From the NCBI RefSeq assembly GCF_011250555.1, contig NZ_JAANMZ010000001.1, positions 1 through 64,000 on the forward strand: 64,000 bases of DNA, written 5' to 3'. The position numbers were made by a program, and so were the translations under genes. The DNA is from Bacillus sp. MM2020_4. GTDB taxonomy: Bacteria > Bacillota > Bacilli > Bacillales > Cytobacillaceae. Below, one piece after another: positions 8,174 through 17,541 of the stretch; the first letter of the stretch is position 1; the number at the start of each line of letters is the position of its first letter. Under the pieces are notes generated by a model, which worked only from the letters and a program-made list of their open reading frames with translations, had not been told where the DNA came from and searched no databases.

Positions 8174-9685
8174 TTGAAAAACACGGTTAGGGTGATCATA
8201 TTTTTAGCGGTAATAGCCGGGCTCCTGTTTTTCTTTAGGGATCGATTGGAAAGTGGCATTTTTGGAATCTTAAGCGTTATGATTTCAATGTCAGTTATTT
8301 TTATTGGATTTGTTATTTTTCTTGAAAATCGCCACCCTACGCAAACAATCACATGGTTAGTAGTCTTAGGAAGCTTCCCGCTAATTGGTTTTATTTTTTA
8401 TCTGTTATTTGGACGGAATTATCGGAAAGAGAAAACGTATAGAAAGAAATATTTTCTCGATAAACAAGCCTTTTTAACAGTTGAAGGGGATGATGATCCC
8501 AGGAGTGAGGAAAAGCTTCGGTTGATGGGTGAACACCAAGGCAGATTATTTAATTTAGCTCAAAAATTGGGTAACAGCCCAATATCGTTTGATACCGCTA
8601 CAGAAGTGTTAACAAATGGTGAAGAAACCTTTCGCCATATAATTGAACAATTAAAAAGGGCTAGGCACCATATTCACCTTGAATATTATATCGTTCGCCA
8701 TGACCATATTGGGCAGGAAATCAAAGACCTTTTAATTGAAAAGGCAAATCAGGGAGTAAAGGTTCGATTTTTGTTTGATGCGGTTGGGTCATGGAAGTTA
8801 TCGAAGAGCTATATTCTTGATCTTAGAAATGCTGGTATAGAAACGGTTTCATTTGGCCCAGTAAAGCTACCGTTTTTAAATAATAAATTTAATTTCCGTA
8901 ATCATCGAAAGATCATTGTCATTGATGGGACAATTGGATTTGTGGGCGGATTAAATATTGGCGATGAATATTTGGGAAGAAACAAAGAAATTGGCTATTG
9001 GCGTGATACACATTTAATGCTAAAAGGTGAAGCAGTTCGGACCCTGCAGCTCATTTTTTTGCAAGATTGGTATTATATGACGAATCACAGTTTTTTAACA
9101 GCGGAATACTTATCACCCCAAATTGATCAGAAGAGTCATGGTGGTGTTCAGCTTATTGCTGGCGGACCTGATAATGAATGGAGCGTTATAAAAAATATCT
9201 TTTTCTCAATGATTGCTTCAGCGAAAAAATCAGTTTGGATTGCTTCTCCCTATTTTATTCCGGATGAAGATATTTTTTCAGCCCTTAAAGTTGCGGCCCT
9301 TAGTGGTGTTGATGTCAGGTTGCTTGTACCGAATCGACCTGATAAACGAATTGTCTTTCATGCCTCAAGGTCTTACTTCCCTGAGCTTCTTGAAGCGGGG
9401 GTAAAAGTATTTGAATATGAACGAGGCTTTATGCACAGTAAAATAGTGATTGTTGATGATGAACTTGCCTCGATTGGGACATCCAATATGGATATGCGTA
9501 GTTTTCACTTGAATTTTGAGGTAAATGCATTCTTATTTCGCACAAAGAGTACACAAAAGCTTGTAGAAGAATATAGGAATGATCTTGAATATACAAAACA
9601 GTTAGAATTAAAGACGTTCCAAGAACGACATATTGGCTTTAGATTATTAGAATCAACGGCGCGGTTACTCTCACCGTTACTATAA
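8174..9685 (+). CDS. cls: cardiolipin synthase
   Basis: Membrane phospholipase-D-type enzyme joining two phosphatidylglycerol molecules into cardiolipin. Two N-terminal membrane helices (about residues 4-24 and 31-54, then a third hydrophobic stretch) precede two HKD motifs, HRKIIVIDGTIGFVGG and MHSKIVIVDDELASIGT, both intact. The TTG start is preferred because AGGTGAG lies correctly before it; the in-frame GTG three codons upstream falls inside that site. About 503 residues is normal. In B. subtilis no cls gene lies between mecA and coiA, so this is an insertion relative to that order. It has its own terminator. Confidence 0.93.
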   Translation: MKNTVRVIIFLAVIAGLLFFFRDRLESGIFGILSVMISMSVIFIGFVIFLENRHPTQTITWLVVLGSFPLIGFIFYLLFGRNYRKEKTYRKKYFLDKQAFLTVEGDDDPRSEEKLRLMGEHQGRLFNLAQKLGNSPISFDTATEVLTNGEETFRHIIEQLKRARHHIHLEYYIVRHDHIGQEIKDLLIEKANQGVKVRFLFDAVGSWKLSKSYILDLRNAGIETVSFGPVKLPFLNNKFNFRNHRKIIVIDGTIGFVGGLNIGDEYLGRNKEIGYWRDTHLMLKGEAVRTLQLIFLQDWYYMTNHSFLTAEYLSPQIDQKSHGGVQLIAGGPDNEWSVIKNIFFSMIASAKKSVWIASPYFIPDEDIFSALKVAALSGVDVRLLVPNRPDKRIVFHASRSYFPELLEAGVKVFEYERGFMHSKIVIVDDELASIGTSNMDMRSFHLNFEVNAFLFRTKSTQKLVEEYRNDLEYTKQLELKTFQERHIGFRLLESTARLLSPLL

Positions 9686-9701
9686 GATTGTCTGAAACAA
9701 G

Positions 9702-9735
9702 TCTCGTCGAATTTCGACGGGATTTTAATTTTTTT
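9702..9735 (+). terminator. cls terminator
   Basis: Nine-base-pair stem TCTCGTCGA / TCGACGGGA (one G-U pair) with a three-base loop and a long T-rich tail, 16 bases after the cls stop. Confidence 0.85.
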
Positions 9736-9791
9736 ATAGAAGGAATCTGATGGAATTTATCGAAATAGTAAGGAAAAAGGAGGGAGATTCA

Positions 9792-10997
9792 TTGTTAACA
9801 GCAAAAACAAAAACAGGTAAAACGCTTTGCCTTGGGTATGATTATAAAAAGGAAACTCTTTTTGCATTACGAAAGAAAGAAGAATTTATTTGTCCGGATT
9901 GTGGTGAAAGTGTCGTACTAAAATTAGGTGACCAACGGATTTTTCACTTTGCACATAAACAAGGCAGCACTTGCCGAGTTATTTATGAAAATGAATCATA
10001 TGAACATTTAGAAGGGAAACGGCAGCTATTTCAATGGCTTATCAGGCAAAAAGTTCCTTCGGTTTTGGAGTACTATGATCGGGAAATTCAGCAACGTCCA
10101 GACATTTTATTCAGGCATAATGGAAAGAAATATGCATTGGAGTACCAATGCTCAACATTACCGGAACATGTTTTTACGAAGAGAACGAAAACCTATCTTG
10201 AAAATGATTATATTCCATTATGGATAATAGCTGCCAGCCACATACATCCCAAGAGGAACGAAACACTTTCACTATCCAATTTTCATTATTCATTTATACG
10301 AAGCTCATCAACCGGTATTCTTTATATTCCTGCCTATTGCCCCGTAAAACATCTTTTTCAATTGGTAGAATCAATAACACCCTTCTCGATAAAAAATACC
10401 TTTGCGCACCAATCCTATTTTCCATCAGATAAAATTGATTTAGATGCCTTGCTGGAACCTAATCCTGTGAAAAAAATCCAGGTTCTACTTTCTAACTGGA
10501 ACACAGAAAATGAAAGATATATTTTGAATCGGGTTCTCCATCCACAATTGGATCAAAAGATATTACTTCGTGAAATGTATAGCCATGGAATAAATCCTTT
10601 TTTATTACCTCCCGAAATTGGTCTCCCCGTTACACACTCTGTGCTTATTCAAACACCACCTATTATTTGGCAGACGTATATATTTCTTGATGTTTTAGCC
10701 AATAAAAACCCAAACGATGAACTTACAATTCAAGAGATTAGCAGCCATTTTAACAAGAGAATTCGAAGGAATAATATTAAATTAAGGGCATTGCCGCAGG
10801 TAGCGGATATTAAACCGATCCTTCCTGTCATCGAATATTTACAGACATTACAGTCACTGGGAATATTAACTCGAAAAGGAAGCCTGGTCTTTCAAGTACA
10901 AAGGAAACTAATCCTGCCGAAATCAAATCGGGAAAGGGAGGAAATAAAACGGTTATTTCTCCAAAAAAATAATATGCTCCTTTCAAAAAATAAATGA
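9792..10997 (+). CDS. coiA: competence protein CoiA
   Basis: CoiA-family protein, in transformable Firmicutes needed for natural transformation and acting inside the cell on incoming DNA. An N-terminal zinc-finger-like segment (CPDCGESVVLKLGDQRIFHFAH) precedes a nuclease-like core (RPDILFRHNGKKYALEYQCS, a PD-(D/E)XK-type pattern) and a C-terminal helical part. I choose the TTG start because AAGGAGGG sits seven bases before it and the resulting MLTAKTKTGK start resembles other CoiA proteins; an ATG at 9750 with AGAAGG upstream is the alternative and adds 14 residues. It lies between cls and pepF, as in the B. subtilis mecA-coiA-pepF order. Confidence 0.88.
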   Translation: MLTAKTKTGKTLCLGYDYKKETLFALRKKEEFICPDCGESVVLKLGDQRIFHFAHKQGSTCRVIYENESYEHLEGKRQLFQWLIRQKVPSVLEYYDREIQQRPDILFRHNGKKYALEYQCSTLPEHVFTKRTKTYLENDYIPLWIIAASHIHPKRNETLSLSNFHYSFIRSSSTGILYIPAYCPVKHLFQLVESITPFSIKNTFAHQSYFPSDKIDLDALLEPNPVKKIQVLLSNWNTENERYILNRVLHPQLDQKILLREMYSHGINPFLLPPEIGLPVTHSVLIQTPPIIWQTYIFLDVLANKNPNDELTIQEISSHFNKRIRRNNIKLRALPQVADIKPILPVIEYLQTLQSLGILTRKGSLVFQVQRKLILPKSNREREEIKRLFLQKNNMLLSKNK

Positions 10998-11136
10998 AAA
11001 TGAACAAATGGGCATAATATAGTGGAGTGGAATGGTATTTCTTATGTTTTAAGAGGAAATAGCAGGTAAAAGGAGAATATATATTTTATGGAGTGAATTC
11101 TTTTCACTTTTCGAAAAACTGTATGGAGGTTAGAAC

Positions 11137-12957
11137 ATGGCAAACGAAACGGCTATAAAATCGCTCCCCTCAAGAAGTGACATCGCTGTGGAAGACACTT
11201 GGAAATTAGAAGATATTTTTGCAAGTGAACAGGAATGGGAAAAAGAGTTTCAAGAGGTAAAGAGTCAAATTTCCGGGATAAAAGAATATGAAGGTAAATT
11301 AGACGAAAATGCAGAAACGCTTTATAAGGCCCTTCAATTTCAAGATCAATTGTTAGAGCGGATTGGCAAGCTTTATACATACTCACATATGCGTTATGAC
11401 CAGGACACGACAAACTCCTTTTACCAGGGGTTGGATGATAGAATGAAAAATCTATACTCACAAGCAGCGAGCCAGCTGGCATTTATTGTTCCAGAAATAC
11501 TTTCGATTGATGAAAGTAAAGTTTTGCGCTTTTTGAAAGAGAAACAAGAGCTTAAGCTTTATGAACATGCGATTGAAGAAATTAATCAACAACGACCCCA
11601 TGTACTAAGTGCTGAGCAGGAAGCCTTGTTGGCTGAGGCAGGAGAAGTGATGGATGCTTCAAGCAACACTTTCGGTATGTTGAACAATGCCGATATTAAG
11701 TTTCCAACAATTAAAGATACGAACGGGGAAGAGGTTGAAGTTACCCATGGACGGTACAGTAGGTTCTTAGAAAGCAGTGACCAGCGCGTTCGTCATGATG
11801 CGTTTAAGGCTGTTTATAAAACATATGGTGATTTTAAAAATACCTTTTCAAGTACGTTAAGCGGTAATGTTAAAAAGGACAACTTCAATGCAAGAGTAAG
11901 AAAATATGATTCGGCAAGACATGCAGCACTCTCAGCCAACAATATTCCTGAAAGTGTCTATGATAACCTTGTGAATACTGTTACTGATAATCTTCATTTA
12001 TTGCATCGCTATGTGAAGCTACGAAAAAAAGTCTTAGGCTTAGAAGAACTTCACATGTATGACTTGTATACACCGTTAGTAAAAGATGTGAAAATGGAAA
12101 TTAAGTATGATGAGGCAAAGGATTTAGTGATAAAGGGATTAGCCCCGTTAGGTGAGGAATATTCGAAGATTCTAAAAGAAGGTTTTGAGAACCGCTGGGT
12201 GGATGTCCATGAGAATAAAGGCAAGCGCAGTGGTGCTTACTCCTCCGGAGCCTATGGTACACATCCATATATTCTGATGAATTGGCAGGATAACGTAAAC
12301 AATCTATTCACCTTAGCACATGAATTTGGCCATTCCGTCCATAGCTACTACACAAGGAAATCACAGCCGTATCCGTACGGAAACTACTCCATCTTCGTTG
12401 CTGAGGTAGCTTCTACTTGTAATGAAGCACTGTTAAATGATTATTTGTTAAAAACGATTGATGATGAGCAAAAACGAATTTACCTGCTTAATCATTATTT
12501 AGAGGGTTTTAGGGGCACCGTCTTCCGTCAGACAATGTTTGCAGAATTTGAACATTTGATTCATCAAAAAGCACAAAATAATGAGGCGCTAACAGCTGAT
12601 GCTTTAACTGAAGCTTATTATGCGTTGAACAAGAAATATTTTGGTGAAGAGGATATTATTATTGATGAGGAAATCGGTTTAGAATGGGCTAGAATTCCGC
12701 ATTTCTATTACAATTATTATGTGTACCAGTACGCAACCGGCTTTAGTGCAGCGACAGCCTTAAGCAAGCAGATCTTGGAAGAAGGCGAACCGGCAGTTAA
12801 ACGCTATATTGAACAATTCCTAAGTGCTGGAAGCTCTGATTACCCGATAGAAGTACTTAAAAAGGCGGGAGTGGACATGACGAGCGCTGATCCAATTAAG
12901 AATGCATGTAAGGTATTCGAAGAGAAATTGAATGAATTAGAGCAGTTGCTGTCATAA
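11137..12957 (+). CDS. pepF: oligoendopeptidase F
   Basis: Cytoplasmic zinc metallopeptidase of family M3B that trims peptides of roughly 7-17 residues. The zinc motif HEFGH is at residues 395-399, with the third ligand glutamate downstream in VAEVASTCNEALL. The 606-residue length is typical. TGGAGGT precedes the ATG. In B. subtilis overproduced PepF degrades the PhrA signalling peptide and inhibits sporulation, so a link with the nearby Opp importer is plausible but inferred. A strong bidirectional terminator follows. Confidence 0.95.
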   Translation: MANETAIKSLPSRSDIAVEDTWKLEDIFASEQEWEKEFQEVKSQISGIKEYEGKLDENAETLYKALQFQDQLLERIGKLYTYSHMRYDQDTTNSFYQGLDDRMKNLYSQAASQLAFIVPEILSIDESKVLRFLKEKQELKLYEHAIEEINQQRPHVLSAEQEALLAEAGEVMDASSNTFGMLNNADIKFPTIKDTNGEEVEVTHGRYSRFLESSDQRVRHDAFKAVYKTYGDFKNTFSSTLSGNVKKDNFNARVRKYDSARHAALSANNIPESVYDNLVNTVTDNLHLLHRYVKLRKKVLGLEELHMYDLYTPLVKDVKMEIKYDEAKDLVIKGLAPLGEEYSKILKEGFENRWVDVHENKGKRSGAYSSGAYGTHPYILMNWQDNVNNLFTLAHEFGHSVHSYYTRKSQPYPYGNYSIFVAEVASTCNEALLNDYLLKTIDDEQKRIYLLNHYLEGFRGTVFRQTMFAEFEHLIHQKAQNNEALTADALTEAYYALNKKYFGEEDIIIDEEIGLEWARIPHFYYNYYVYQYATGFSAATALSKQILEEGEPAVKRYIEQFLSAGSSDYPIEVLKKAGVDMTSADPIKNACKVFEEKLNELEQLLS

Positions 12958-12966
12958 ATAATGTTA

Positions 12967-13002
12967 AAAGGGATGGCGCCGACTCGGCAGCCATCCCTTT
13001 AA
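12967..13002. terminator. bidirectional terminator, pepF and small convergent gene
   Basis: AAAGGGATGGC pairs with GCCATCCCTTT around a short GC-rich loop, flanked by A on one side and T on the other. It overlaps the last codon of the convergent small membrane gene. Confidence 0.8.
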
Positions 13003-13172
13003 AAGCCTCTAAAGCGTTTTCGATCATTAAGATATAATAGAAAAATCAGAATGGAAAAAAACAAAATGGGGGTACTGAGTAATAGCGGAAAAATCTTTAG
13101 TAAAGCTAATATATGGAGAAAAAAAGCCAACAATATAAAAAGAATGATAATAAAGAAAGGAATCTTGCGCAT
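12999..13172 (-). CDS. small two-helix membrane protein (yizD position)
   Basis: A 57-residue, strongly hydrophobic protein starting MRKIPFFIIILF and ending NDRKRFRGF, with two predicted membrane helices (about residues 5-25 and 28-48) and a basic tail. AAAGGTGG lies eight bases before the ATG, better than any upstream start. B. subtilis carries a similarly small gene, yizD, between pepF and yjbH; I believe this is its counterpart by position, but I cannot confirm sequence similarity. Function unknown. Confidence 0.7.
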   Translation of the reverse strand: MRKIPFFIIILFILLAFFLHILALLKIFPLLLSTPILFFSILIFLLYLNDRKRFRGF

Positions 13173-13476
13173 ATTGAATTCCACCTTTACAAGGATATTC
13201 ATTATTAGTCTATTGTCCATTTTATGTTTATATGACTTTTTGACAATTATGTGAAATAAAGCACATACTTATTGTCATCCATATAAATTGCATGGTATAT
13301 TTAATGCGTGAAGTTAATCACTACAAACATATACCCCTTTGTTTGACCGTGAAAAATTTCTCCCATCCCCTTTGTTCGTATTTATAGAAAATGCCTTGCA
13401 GTTCGGAAAAACTGCAAGGCATTTTTTGTTTCCTAATATAGAGATAATACCTGATCAATAGTGAACCGACATGTAG
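13173..13476. other. intergenic region of about 300 bases
   Basis: AT-rich, without a credible ORF. Apart from the spxH terminator at 13388-13425 I see no recognisable element. Confidence 0.6.
13388..13426. terminator. bidirectional terminator after spxH
   Basis: A 16-base-pair near-perfect stem (arm AAAATGCCTTGCAGTT) with a five-base loop has T runs on both sides. It lies about 50 bases beyond the spxH stop on the minus strand. Confidence 0.88.
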
Positions 13477-14340
13477 TTATTCCTTAATATATCTCCAAAA
13501 TGTTCCGTACTTTGCGGGAATTTGTTCCACAACTTGTTTTAAAAGCAGCTTTTTCATTTCCCTTTCAATTTGTGAAACTGACATATTGTAAACAACAGCA
13601 ATTTCCTTTGAAGCAACAAATTTAAAAACTTTCATAAACGACTCTAATGATGGTGGAGGAGATATGATCGGTTTTTCCGATAGCATTTCCTCTAGTATTT
13701 GGACATATACCTCATATGGATAAGAACCGGTAATTTTGATACCTTCATCCTCAATATTTTCATTAAAAAAGACTAAGGTAGGAATTTCATTAACAGCCAT
13801 TTCGGAAGTGATTTTCAAATCACATTGGAAGGCCTTGGCTGCGCTGTCAGAATGAATATCTGCCATAAATTCTTCTACATCTAAACCTGAACTTCCTGCA
13901 CAGCCCTTTAACACCTCAAGATTAGAAGTATTCTGTTTTTCTAGAAATAACATTTCTTGAATTCTCCGAAGAAAACGTAGACCTGCTCTTCTGCCTTGTA
14001 ATTCGGCTGCTTTTAAGGCAATGGAGACCGTATAGGGATTGTCCACCGGATTTTCTAACCACAAGCTGCCATCACATGACATACCCGTTCTGCTCGCTGT
14101 TTTTTCCCATAATTGAGCGATATTTTCATAGTTCCTTTTTTTGTTTAAATCGGCCAATCGCCCGCTTAATACATGCTTAATTGAAAAATATCTTCCATAT
14201 TCAATTTGCAGCTTCTTTAAGATTGGTTCAAGTGCCCAGCATTCGGGACACAATGGATCAATAAACATATAAATTTCAATCGGTTTTTTATCACTGCCGC
14301 TGCAACGGTTCCCGGGGCCCGGCAATTTAGCATTACTCAC
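13477..14340 (-). CDS. spxH: ClpXP adaptor SpxH (YjbH), DsbA-like fold
   Basis: Adaptor that binds Spx and delivers it to ClpXP; its loss or aggregation under stress lets Spx accumulate. The 287-residue protein has a thioredoxin/DsbA-like fold with C31-P-E-C34, a conserved [19 protein letters not shown] helix region, and a cis-Pro-type EIPTLVFF strand near residue 195. It starts at GTG, whose first bases overlap the stop of the upstream haemoglobin gene (GTGA), so the two are translationally coupled as in B. subtilis yjbI-yjbH. Several N-terminal cysteines could coordinate zinc. Confidence 0.94.
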   Translation of the reverse strand: MSNAKLPGPGNRCSGSDKKPIEIYMFIDPLCPECWALEPILKKLQIEYGRYFSIKHVLSGRLADLNKKRNYENIAQLWEKTASRTGMSCDGSLWLENPVDNPYTVSIALKAAELQGRRAGLRFLRRIQEMLFLEKQNTSNLEVLKGCAGSSGLDVEEFMADIHSDSAAKAFQCDLKITSEMAVNEIPTLVFFNENIEDEGIKITGSYPYEVYVQILEEMLSEKPIISPPPSLESFMKVFKFVASKEIAVVYNMSVSQIEREMKKLLLKQVVEQIPAKYGTFWRYIKE

Positions 14341-14744
14341 GATTCTTCACCTAGTATCTCGCCTTCATCAGGCGTGTTAATCATATGCTGTGCTGTAAGT
14401 GTAAGTCGGTAGTAAAATTCATCCCTAATGGGGCCTTGTAAGTCAATCTGATCCATTGCCTGTTTCATGCAGGCTAACCAGGCCGCGGCACGGCGGGGCG
14501 TAACCGGAAATGGCAAATGGCGTGCACGCATCATTGGATGTCCATGTTCCTCTGTGTAGGCTTGAGGACCGCCTAAGTATTGTGTCAAGAATTGCTTTTG
14601 CTTTCGCGCAATTTCTGTAAATTGATTTGGGAATATTGGAGCTAAATCAGGATGTTGTGCAACAAGGCCATAAAATGTGTCGACAAGTGTGTTTAATGTT
14701 TCTTCACCAATGGCCTCAAAAGGTGAAGGCTTTTTTTCAATCAT
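14337..14744 (-). CDS. yjbI: group II truncated haemoglobin YjbI
   Basis: Small globin (135 residues) that binds haem and oxygen and probably protects against reactive oxygen or nitrogen species. Visible family features are the N-terminal [17 protein letters not shown] helix, the [21 protein letters not shown] segment, and the proximal-histidine region [16 protein letters not shown]. The ATG giving MIEKKPSPF is chosen because AAAGGAG lies eight bases before it; an ATG 11 codons upstream has no such site. It is first in a two-gene unit with spxH, overlapping it by four bases. Confidence 0.94.
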   Translation of the reverse strand: MIEKKPSPFEAIGEETLNTLVDTFYGLVAQHPDLAPIFPNQFTEIARKQKQFLTQYLGGPQAYTEEHGHPMMRARHLPFPVTPRRAAAWLACMKQAMDQIDLQGPIRDEFYYRLTLTAQHMINTPDEGEILGEES

Positions 14745-14919
14745 GTTGACAACTCCTTTAAGTCTTTTTGTATTCATATTTTATCAATGCCTATTTCATA
14801 TCTCAAATGAATTGCCTTGAAAAAGGTAATTTTCAACCCAAATATGTTATTAATGTTTACATTGAGTTGTTTTCTTAGTAGTACGGGAGAAATTTATCAA
14901 ATGGTAAAAAATACTGTGC

Positions 14920-15516
14920 TTACCATTGGCTAGAGTCTGACTCCGTATATTTTTGCTGATAAAAGCGGCGGATTTTATTATCCGTTTGCCGTTCGGGAAT
15001 CGTAAATTGTGCCAGCAGCTCTTTGAATTCCTCCAGCCCTTCTGTATAGTTTTCAACTTCGTATTCTAGTTCATAATCTTCTTTAGTTAGATAGCAACTA
15101 TGATCAAGAACCAGTAATCCATTCTTGTAGTTAACTTCTACTCTATTTGTAGTCAGCGACCCAAAATATTGGATTTCCGAAAAAGGGATTTTCTGCGCTT
15201 CGATTAAACGTTGAATTTCTCCCCCCGGCAGCTTTCCAAATTTGATGGAGTTCACCGCTTCATCTTCACTAATGATTTGATTGGTTTCAAGAAGTCCCAC
15301 TGAAGCAGGCTGCTTTAAAGTCATTTCGAAGGCATCGCCTTTTTTTCGAATTCTTAATGCAGCACCCATTCCTTTTAAGGAAAAATTCACTGTATCAAAG
15401 TAGTGGTTTTCTTGTGAAAAAATATCGCTTTTTTTAATGTGGAATGCCTTTAGTAATTTTTCATATTCCATGTGTGTAAGCATATTTTTAAATTCAATTT
15501 CAATATTTTGTGACAT
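14920..15516 (-). CDS. yjbK: CYTH domain protein YjbK
   Basis: CYTH/triphosphate-tunnel-metalloenzyme family protein, members of which hydrolyse inorganic or thiamine triphosphate. The diagnostic EIEFK motif is at residues 6-10, followed by charged strands (AALRIRKKG, FEMTLKQP, TNRVEVNY, YELEYEVENY) that build the tunnel. It is 198 residues long, divergent from yjbL and beside relQ and nadK, as in B. subtilis. GAAAGGAAG lies upstream of the ATG. The true substrate is unknown. Confidence 0.92.
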   Translation of the reverse strand: MSQNIEIEFKNMLTHMEYEKLLKAFHIKKSDIFSQENHYFDTVNFSLKGMGAALRIRKKGDAFEMTLKQPASVGLLETNQIISEDEAVNSIKFGKLPGGEIQRLIEAQKIPFSEIQYFGSLTTNRVEVNYKNGLLVLDHSCYLTKEDYELEYEVENYTEGLEEFKELLAQFTIPERQTDNKIRRFYQQKYTESDSSQW

Positions 15517-15646
15517 CCGTTGTCTTCCTTTCGCAGGCGGTGTTAGTTAATCATACCTATGAATGCGGTTACCTGTCTACTTGGAGGATTCCAACTGCAA
15601 TCCTTGGGAGAAATGGATGAATTATGCTAAAATGAGGAGGTGAAAG

Positions 15647-16021
15647 ATGGAGGGAAGAAGGATGCAGAAAAGAATAACAATCTTAAAAGCAAACATGCAA
15701 GAAAGCAAACTTTTATTAGAAAGTAATGAACCGATAAATGGATTAGTTCCGGGGGAACAGATTCTCGTGGATTCTGACCATTATTCCTTCATATACTTAA
15801 TGGAGAACCAAGAAGATTATACATATATCGTTCTACCTGAAGAATTATGGTCCAGCTTAAAGGCTGCAAACGAACAGGGGATTCCTGTATGCCTTTTATT
15901 TGAGGGTGAACAGATAGAACTACTCAATTTTCATGATGAATTAGAATATGTAATAAGTAATATTAAAGGTAATAGTAACTATGGGAATGAAATGGTTACA
16001 AGGGTAGATCGGATTTTCTAA
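15647..16021 (+). CDS. yjbL: UPF0738 family protein YjbL
   Basis: A 124-residue acidic protein of unknown function, matching the conserved UPF0738/YjbL family by position between yjbK and relQ and by overall pattern. The ATG at the given start has GAGGAGGTG five bases upstream; an internal ATG five codons later (MQKRITIL) has a weaker purine-rich site and could be the real start. It is followed 21 bases later by relQ, so it is probably in the same transcript. Confidence 0.85.
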   Translation: MEGRRMQKRITILKANMQESKLLLESNEPINGLVPGEQILVDSDHYSFIYLMENQEDYTYIVLPEELWSSLKAANEQGIPVCLLFEGEQIELLNFHDELEYVISNIKGNSNYGNEMVTRVDRIF

Positions 16022-16042
16022 ACTGTTTTTTGAGGTGGAATC

Positions 16043-16681
16043 ATGAAGCATTGGGATCAATTTTTAGCCCCATATAAACAAGCTGTTTCAGAACTAAAAA
16101 TAAAATTAAAGGGGACGAGGGGGCAATTTGAACTTGACTCCTCACATTCTCCAATCGAATTTGTGACAGGCCGTGTAAAACCAATCGCCAGTATTCTCGA
16201 TAAAGCGAATCAAAAGGGGATTCCGCTTGAGAGATTGGAAGAGGAAATGCAAGATATTGCCGGGATGCGCATTATGTGCCAGTTCGTCGATGATATACAT
16301 ACGGTTGTCAATTTATTAAGGAACCGCAATGATTTTGAAATCGTGGAAGAAAGAGATTATATTTCCCATAAAAAGACCAGTGGGTACCGCTCATACCATG
16401 TGGTGATTCAATACCCTGTTCAAACCATCCATGGAGAAAAGAAAATTCTTGCTGAAATTCAAATCAGGACGCTTGCCATGAATTTTTGGGCGACCATTGA
16501 ACATTCACTAAACTATAAGTATAAAGGGGCATTTCCATCAGATATCCGGATGAGATTGCAACGAGCCTCGGAAGCAGCCTTTCGGTTAGATGAGGAAATG
16601 TCATTAATTCGCGGAGAAATCCAAGAAGCTCAAGCCTTTTTTACACGAAAGAAAGAATTGAAGCAAGAGGAAAAACATTAG
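16043..16681 (+). CDS. relQ: small alarmone synthetase RelQ (YjbM)
   Basis: GTP pyrophosphokinase making (p)ppGpp. The 212-residue protein carries only the RelA/SpoT synthetase domain: substrate region (ASILDKANQKGIPLERLEEEMQ), GMRIMCQFVDDI, and catalytic strand region ILAEIQIRTLAMNFWATIEH. The hydrolase and regulatory domains of Rel are lacking, as expected for a small synthetase. GAGGTGG precedes the ATG. It lies upstream of nadK, the conserved Firmicute arrangement. The oligomeric RelQ of B. subtilis binds pppGpp allosterically; that this one does is inference. Confidence 0.95.
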   Translation: MKHWDQFLAPYKQAVSELKIKLKGTRGQFELDSSHSPIEFVTGRVKPIASILDKANQKGIPLERLEEEMQDIAGMRIMCQFVDDIHTVVNLLRNRNDFEIVEERDYISHKKTSGYRSYHVVIQYPVQTIHGEKKILAEIQIRTLAMNFWATIEHSLNYKYKGAFPSDIRMRLQRASEAAFRLDEEMSLIRGEIQEAQAFFTRKKELKQEEKH

Positions 16682-16729
16682 TGGCAGGTCCTTGGTTTAA
16701 AGGCCATTCTGCATAAGGAGCATAACAAT

Positions 16730-17524
16730 ATGAAATTTGCGATTACGTCAAAAGGAGATCAAAAATCAAACATATTGATGCATAAAATGCGGACATATTT
16801 ACTTGATTTTGATCTTATATACGATGAGGATCAGCCCGATATAGTTGTTTCTATTGGCGGTGATGGAACATTACTTTACGCTTTTCACCGCTATAGCAGC
16901 CGTTTGAGTAAAACTGCATTTGTCGGAATCCATACGGGACACCTGGGTTTTTATGCTGACTGGATTCCGGATGAAATTGAAAAGCTTGTGATCGCGATAG
17001 CGAAAACTCCTTACCAAGTTGTTGAATATCCTTTGCTTGAAGTGATCATTCGTTACTCGCATGGTGGAAAGGAATCAAGATATTTGGCACTTAACGAATC
17101 GACTGTGAAAAGTGTGGAGGGGACACTTGTCATGGATGTGGAAATTCGCGGCGAGCATTTTGAGCGGTTCCGTGGAGATGGCCTCTGTGTTTCAACCCCA
17201 TCTGGAAGTACGGCATATAATAAGGCCCTCGGCGGCGCGATTATCCATCCTTCGATTTCGGCCATACAGGTCGCAGAAATGGCATCGATTAATAATAAGG
17301 TATTTAGAACAGTTGGTTCACCCTTAATTCTACCGGCACATCATAATTGTATGCTGAAACCTGTTAACCGCTCTGATTTCCAGGTGACAGTTGATCATCT
17401 GACCCTGCTCCATAAAGACGTTAAATCGATTCAATTTAGAGTGCCGGAGGAAAAAATCCGCTTTGCCCGCTTCCGTCCGTTTCCATTTTGGAAAAGAGTT
17501 CATGATTCGTTTATTTCTGATTAA
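16730..17524 (+). CDS. nadK: NAD kinase
   Basis: Phosphorylates NAD to NADP in the cytoplasm. The 264-residue protein has the GGDGT nucleotide motif at residues 43-47, the LNESTVKS segment, and the glycine-rich [20 protein letters not shown] loop. AAGGAG lies ten bases before the ATG. Order relQ-nadK-rluD-type synthase matches B. subtilis yjbM-yjbN-yjbO (ppnKA/nadF). Spacing to the next gene is 17 bases, so the three are likely cotranscribed. Confidence 0.96.
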   Translation: MKFAITSKGDQKSNILMHKMRTYLLDFDLIYDEDQPDIVVSIGGDGTLLYAFHRYSSRLSKTAFVGIHTGHLGFYADWIPDEIEKLVIAIAKTPYQVVEYPLLEVIIRYSHGGKESRYLALNESTVKSVEGTLVMDVEIRGEHFERFRGDGLCVSTPSGSTAYNKALGGAIIHPSISAIQVAEMASINNKVFRTVGSPLILPAHHNCMLKPVNRSDFQVTVDHLTLLHKDVKSIQFRVPEEKIRFARFRPFPFWKRVHDSFISD

Positions 17525-17541
17525 GCAGAGGTACCTTTATA

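Noticed and set aside
10220-10432. 70-codon frame within coiA
   Set aside because: Overlaps coiA in another frame without its own ribosome site.
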